Shown here in pieces: positions 6,488 through 7,622 of a stretch of DNA of 7,622 nucleotides. Source of the stretch: Gammaproteobacteria bacterium (GTDB lineage Bacteria; Pseudomonadota; Gammaproteobacteria; Pseudomonadales; Pseudomonadaceae). Each line of letters begins with the position of its first letter. Position 1 is the first letter of the stretch. The notes beneath the pieces are model-generated. The model was given only the letters and a program-made list of their open reading frames with translations, did not search any database and was not told where the DNA came from. A program made the position numbers and the translations under genes. The DNA lies in the NCBI GenBank assembly GCA_012513235.1, contig JAAZCO010000367.1:1-7622 (forward strand). The letters run 5' to 3'.

Positions 6488-6535
6488 AAAAAAATATTTT
6501 TAGATAGGGAATAATTATTAAATAATATTCTCTAT
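6488..6535 (-). terminator. Probable intrinsic terminator of the small minus-strand gene
   Basis: ATAGGGAATA (6504-6513) pairs with TATTCTCTAT (6526-6535) with one G-T wobble, and TTATT pairs with AATAA inside it. On the minus strand this stem begins 11 bases after the small gene's stop and is followed by a T-rich stretch ending in seven T (complement of 6488-6494). Position and order fit an intrinsic terminator for the minus-strand gene, although the AT-rich stem is weak. Confidence 0.4.
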
Positions 6536-6546
6536 TTGAATTTCAG

Positions 6547-6753
6547 TTATTCGATATTTAAATTGCTTTCAACTGTTTTTAATTTTCTGCGTGCCAAGGC
6601 AAGATTAGATTTCTCGCTATCTAAAATATAATAAGCAAATAAGTCATCAGTTCCTGCTAGTGGGTGAATTAAATGATATTGAGAACTTAAAGCTATTAAA
6701 ATATCTTCAATTTCCTCATTTAGGGAGATGCTGAATAAATCAAAGAATGTCAT
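6547..6753 (-). CDS. Small conserved-looking protein of unknown function (68 residues)
   Basis: I do not recognise the family. The product is acidic to neutral, with no signal peptide or membrane helix: an N-terminal amphipathic part (FFDLFSISLNEEIEDIL), then HLIHPLAGTDDLFAYYILD, then a charged helix (SNLALARRKLKTVES). Mixed charged and hydrophobic spacing and a terminator-like hairpin just after the stop suggest a real gene. It converges on the polysaccharide operon, so it is not part of that transcript. AAGG lies seven bases before the ATG, but falls inside the repeat at 6758-6772. The start codon is only four bases from that repeat, so the mobile element may have removed the native upstream region or the true N-terminus; the frame is open upstream only as far as a stop inside the repeat. 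Confidence 0.5.
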   Translation of the reverse strand: MTFFDLFSISLNEEIEDILIALSSQYHLIHPLAGTDDLFAYYILDSEKSNLALARRKLKTVESNLNIE

Positions 6754-6757
6754 TACT

Positions 6758-6772
6758 CCGCCTTATTCATGA
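6758..6772. repeat. Terminal inverted repeat, right copy
   Basis: CCGCCTTATTCATGA is the exact reverse complement of 381-395. The flanking bases differ, as expected for the left and right ends of an insertion sequence. It contains the AAGG that may serve as ribosome binding site for the 68-residue gene. Confidence 0.6.
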
Positions 6773-6909
6773 GCACTAAAAAATACCGCCCAGCCCTACC
6801 AAGTCGCTGCGGCAGTGCGTACAACCCAGCCCAAACCTAATTTTTGTTCTTTAAAAACACAGTTTCCTCGTCGTTCCTGGCAAAATCCAGCCAAATTTCA
6901 GCGCGTTGG
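6758..6909 (-). mobile_element. Remnant of a second IS1380-type element (3' end), cut by IS66
   Basis: It begins with the 15-bp inverted copy of the left element's end and runs to the IS66 terminus at 6910. Here the repeat faces away from the operon, as the downstream end of a minus-strand element would. Minus-strand frames end within it: one gives a short tail beginning QRAEIWLDFARNDEETV and stopping at 6837, another ends in GTTRKLCF. Either could be the C-terminal end of a broken gene, but neither is long enough to identify. The assignment to IS1380 depends on the shared repeat alone. Confidence 0.4.
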
Positions 6910-6930
6910 GTAAGCGCTCCATAAACCCCA
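6910..6930 (+). repeat. Left terminal inverted repeat of the IS66-family element
   Basis: The sequence starts GTAAGCGCTCCATAAACC, matching the conserved GTAAGCG start of IS66-family ends. The partner repeat lies outside the window, so the length cannot be fixed. The eight bases before it, CGCGTTGG (6902-6909), would be the target-site duplication, since IS66 elements usually make 8-bp duplications. Confidence 0.6.
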
Positions 6931-6978
6931 TCTTCTGCTCTGGATGCTGAATCTGGAAAATCATCGCCTAATTGTTGT

Positions 6979-6984
6979 GGAGGT
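6979..6984 (+). promoter_or_regulatory. Ribosome binding site deciding the tnpB start
   Basis: GGAGGT ends seven bases before ATG 6992 and selects it (or the adjacent ATG 6995) over the longer in-frame ATG at 6944, which would place this site inside the coding region. Confidence 0.7.
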
Positions 6985-6991
6985 GATGATT

Positions 6992-7351
6992 ATGATGAGG
7001 CCCGACGCCCAAGTGAAAAAGGTATTTCTATACCCCAAGCCGGTGGACTTTCGTAAATCCATCGACGGCCTGTCCGCTCTGGTGGAGTTGGAGATGACCG
7101 TTTCCCTGTTTGAGCCGTCGATTTTTGTGTTCCTGAATCGCGCCCGTAACCGGGTCAAAATTCTGTATTGGGAGCGCAATGGGTTTTGCCTGTGGATGAA
7201 GCGCCTGGAGCAGGAAAAATTCAAGGCGCCACCGGCTGAACTGGAGGATGCCATCGAGCTGTCCGTCGAAGAGGTGAACTGGCTGCTGGACGGGTTTGAT
7301 CTTTGGAATAACAGGCCACATAAAGTGCTTACACCCCGCTTTATTGCTTGA
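6992..7351 (+). CDS. tnpB: IS66 family accessory protein TnpB
   Basis: Small protein of 119 residues needed with TnpC for IS66 transposition; its biochemical role is not established. The N-terminal stretch YPKPVDFRKSIDGLSALVE is the family signature, followed by VFLNRARNRVKILYWERNGFCLWMKRLEQ, also characteristic, here given only as markers within residues about 45-75. The length is normal for the family (about 110-120). The C-terminus ends PHKVLTPRFIA. Start chosen at ATG 6992 from the strong GGAGGT upstream; ATG 6995 is an equal alternative. It is followed after 19 bases by tnpC, the standard order. Usually tnpA precedes tnpB; here it is absent. The gene appears intact. Confidence 0.93.
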   Translation: MMRPDAQVKKVFLYPKPVDFRKSIDGLSALVELEMTVSLFEPSIFVFLNRARNRVKILYWERNGFCLWMKRLEQEKFKAPPAELEDAIELSVEEVNWLLDGFDLWNNRPHKVLTPRFIA

Positions 7352-7370
7352 TTTGCGGTATAATCCGGGC

Positions 7371-7622
7371 ATGAAAAAACTGCCTGAAAGCATCAGCCAA
7401 GAACTTAATTTACTTAAGCAAAATACGCTTGAGAAGTTCCGCCTGCCTGCAGGTAGTCTGGATGATGTGTTCTCGCTGTTCATGCAGAGTCAGGCTGAGG
7501 TTTTACGCCTGAAAGAAGAGCTGACCCTGATGCGCATTCAGCTATTTGGCAAGCGCTCTGAAAAGCAGGCGACCAACGAAGACGATCCGCAAATGCGGAT
7601 GTTTGATGAGGCCGAACACGCG
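7371..7622 (+). CDS. tnpC: IS66 family transposase TnpC, N-terminal fragment (partial)
   Basis: The DDE transposase of the IS66 element; the first 84 codons are present and the gene continues beyond the window, so the zinc-finger and catalytic regions are not visible. The start fits the family: a leucine-rich helical segment, probably a coiled coil (QSQAEVLRLKEELTLMRIQL, about residues 39-58), leads into LFGKRSEK (58-65), the counterpart of the usual RFGR(S/K)SEK, then MFDEAE. No frameshift is seen. ATG 7371 has only a weak ribosome binding site, so translation may be coupled to tnpB, whose stop is 19 bases upstream. A TATAAT hexamer (7359-7364) lies in the gap, but it is too close to the ATG and lacks a -35 partner to be called a promoter. 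Confidence 0.92.
   Translation, partial: MKKLPESISQELNLLKQNTLEKFRLPAGSLDDVFSLFMQSQAEVLRLKEELTLMRIQLFGKRSEKQATNEDDPQMRMFDEAEHA

Larger units (their letters stand above)
6910..7622 (+). mobile_element. IS66-family insertion sequence, left part, runs off the right edge
   Basis: The family is set by tnpB (6992-7351) and the start of tnpC (from 7371). The left end is placed at GTAAGCGCTCC (6910-6920), which fits the GTAAGCG terminus typical of IS66 elements. No tnpA gene lies between the end and tnpB; only about 80 bases separate them. Base composition is more GC-rich than the neighbouring AT-rich DNA, consistent with a recent arrival. Confidence 0.8.

Noticed and set aside
7336..7371. Promoter for tnpC using TATAAT at 7359-7364
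   Set aside because: No -35 hexamer is found at 16-18 bases, and the -10 lies only six bases before the ATG.
7028..7483. Minus-strand 151-codon open frame opposite tnpB/tnpC
   Set aside because: It is antisense to two recognised IS66 genes and shows no family motif.
1..7622. CRISPR array, tRNA or rRNA genes
   Set aside because: No regularly spaced direct repeats, tRNA-like cloverleaf or rRNA-conserved sequence was seen on either strand.

Overview
The window looks like an accessory segment of a Pseudomonas-like gammaproteobacterial genome. The evidence is protein style, a moderate base composition in the central genes that drops to AT-rich between genes, and insertion sequences of the IS1380 and IS66 families. 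The genus is an inference, since no rRNA or housekeeping marker is present.

Layout: positions 1-395 hold the 5' end of an IS1380-family element on the minus strand, with the transposase N-terminus cut by the window edge. Positions 396-546 are an intergenic stretch ending in an AT-rich probable promoter. Positions 562-6417 hold four tightly packed plus-strand genes whose ends overlap by 1, 1 and 4 bases, clearly one operon. Positions 6418-6546 contain several hairpins between converging genes. A 68-codon minus-strand gene of unknown function (6547-6753) follows. From 6758 the DNA resembles the other end of an IS1380-type element, because a 15-bp sequence is an exact inverted copy of the left element's end. 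That remnant is broken at about 6910 by an IS66-family element, whose tnpB and the beginning of tnpC fill the rest of the window.

The operon is the main interest. Its products are, in order: (1) a cytoplasmic protein with six CxxC pairs (TackOD1-like metal-binding region) and a C-terminal GGDEF domain that has lost the GGDEF signature but kept an RxxD inhibitory-site motif at canonical spacing; (2) a membrane-bound processive family 2 glycosyltransferase with all expected catalytic motifs; (3) a signal-peptide-bearing TolC-type outer-membrane channel fused to a C-terminal TIM-barrel, glycoside-hydrolase-like domain; (4) a HlyD-type periplasmic adaptor with one transmembrane helix.

These four parts cover the functions needed by a synthase-dependent exopolysaccharide machine: a cyclic-di-GMP sensor, a synthase/inner-membrane conduit, a periplasmic adaptor, an outer-membrane duct and a periplasmic hydrolase. 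The layout parallels alginate (Alg8/Alg44), Pel (PelD/PelA) and PNAG systems functionally, but the channel-hydrolase fusion and the HlyD/TolC export route match none of them as I know them. I propose it as a compact, undescribed c-di-GMP-responsive polysaccharide secretion locus, possibly carried between two IS1380 copies. The function is inferred from sequence motifs and gene context only.
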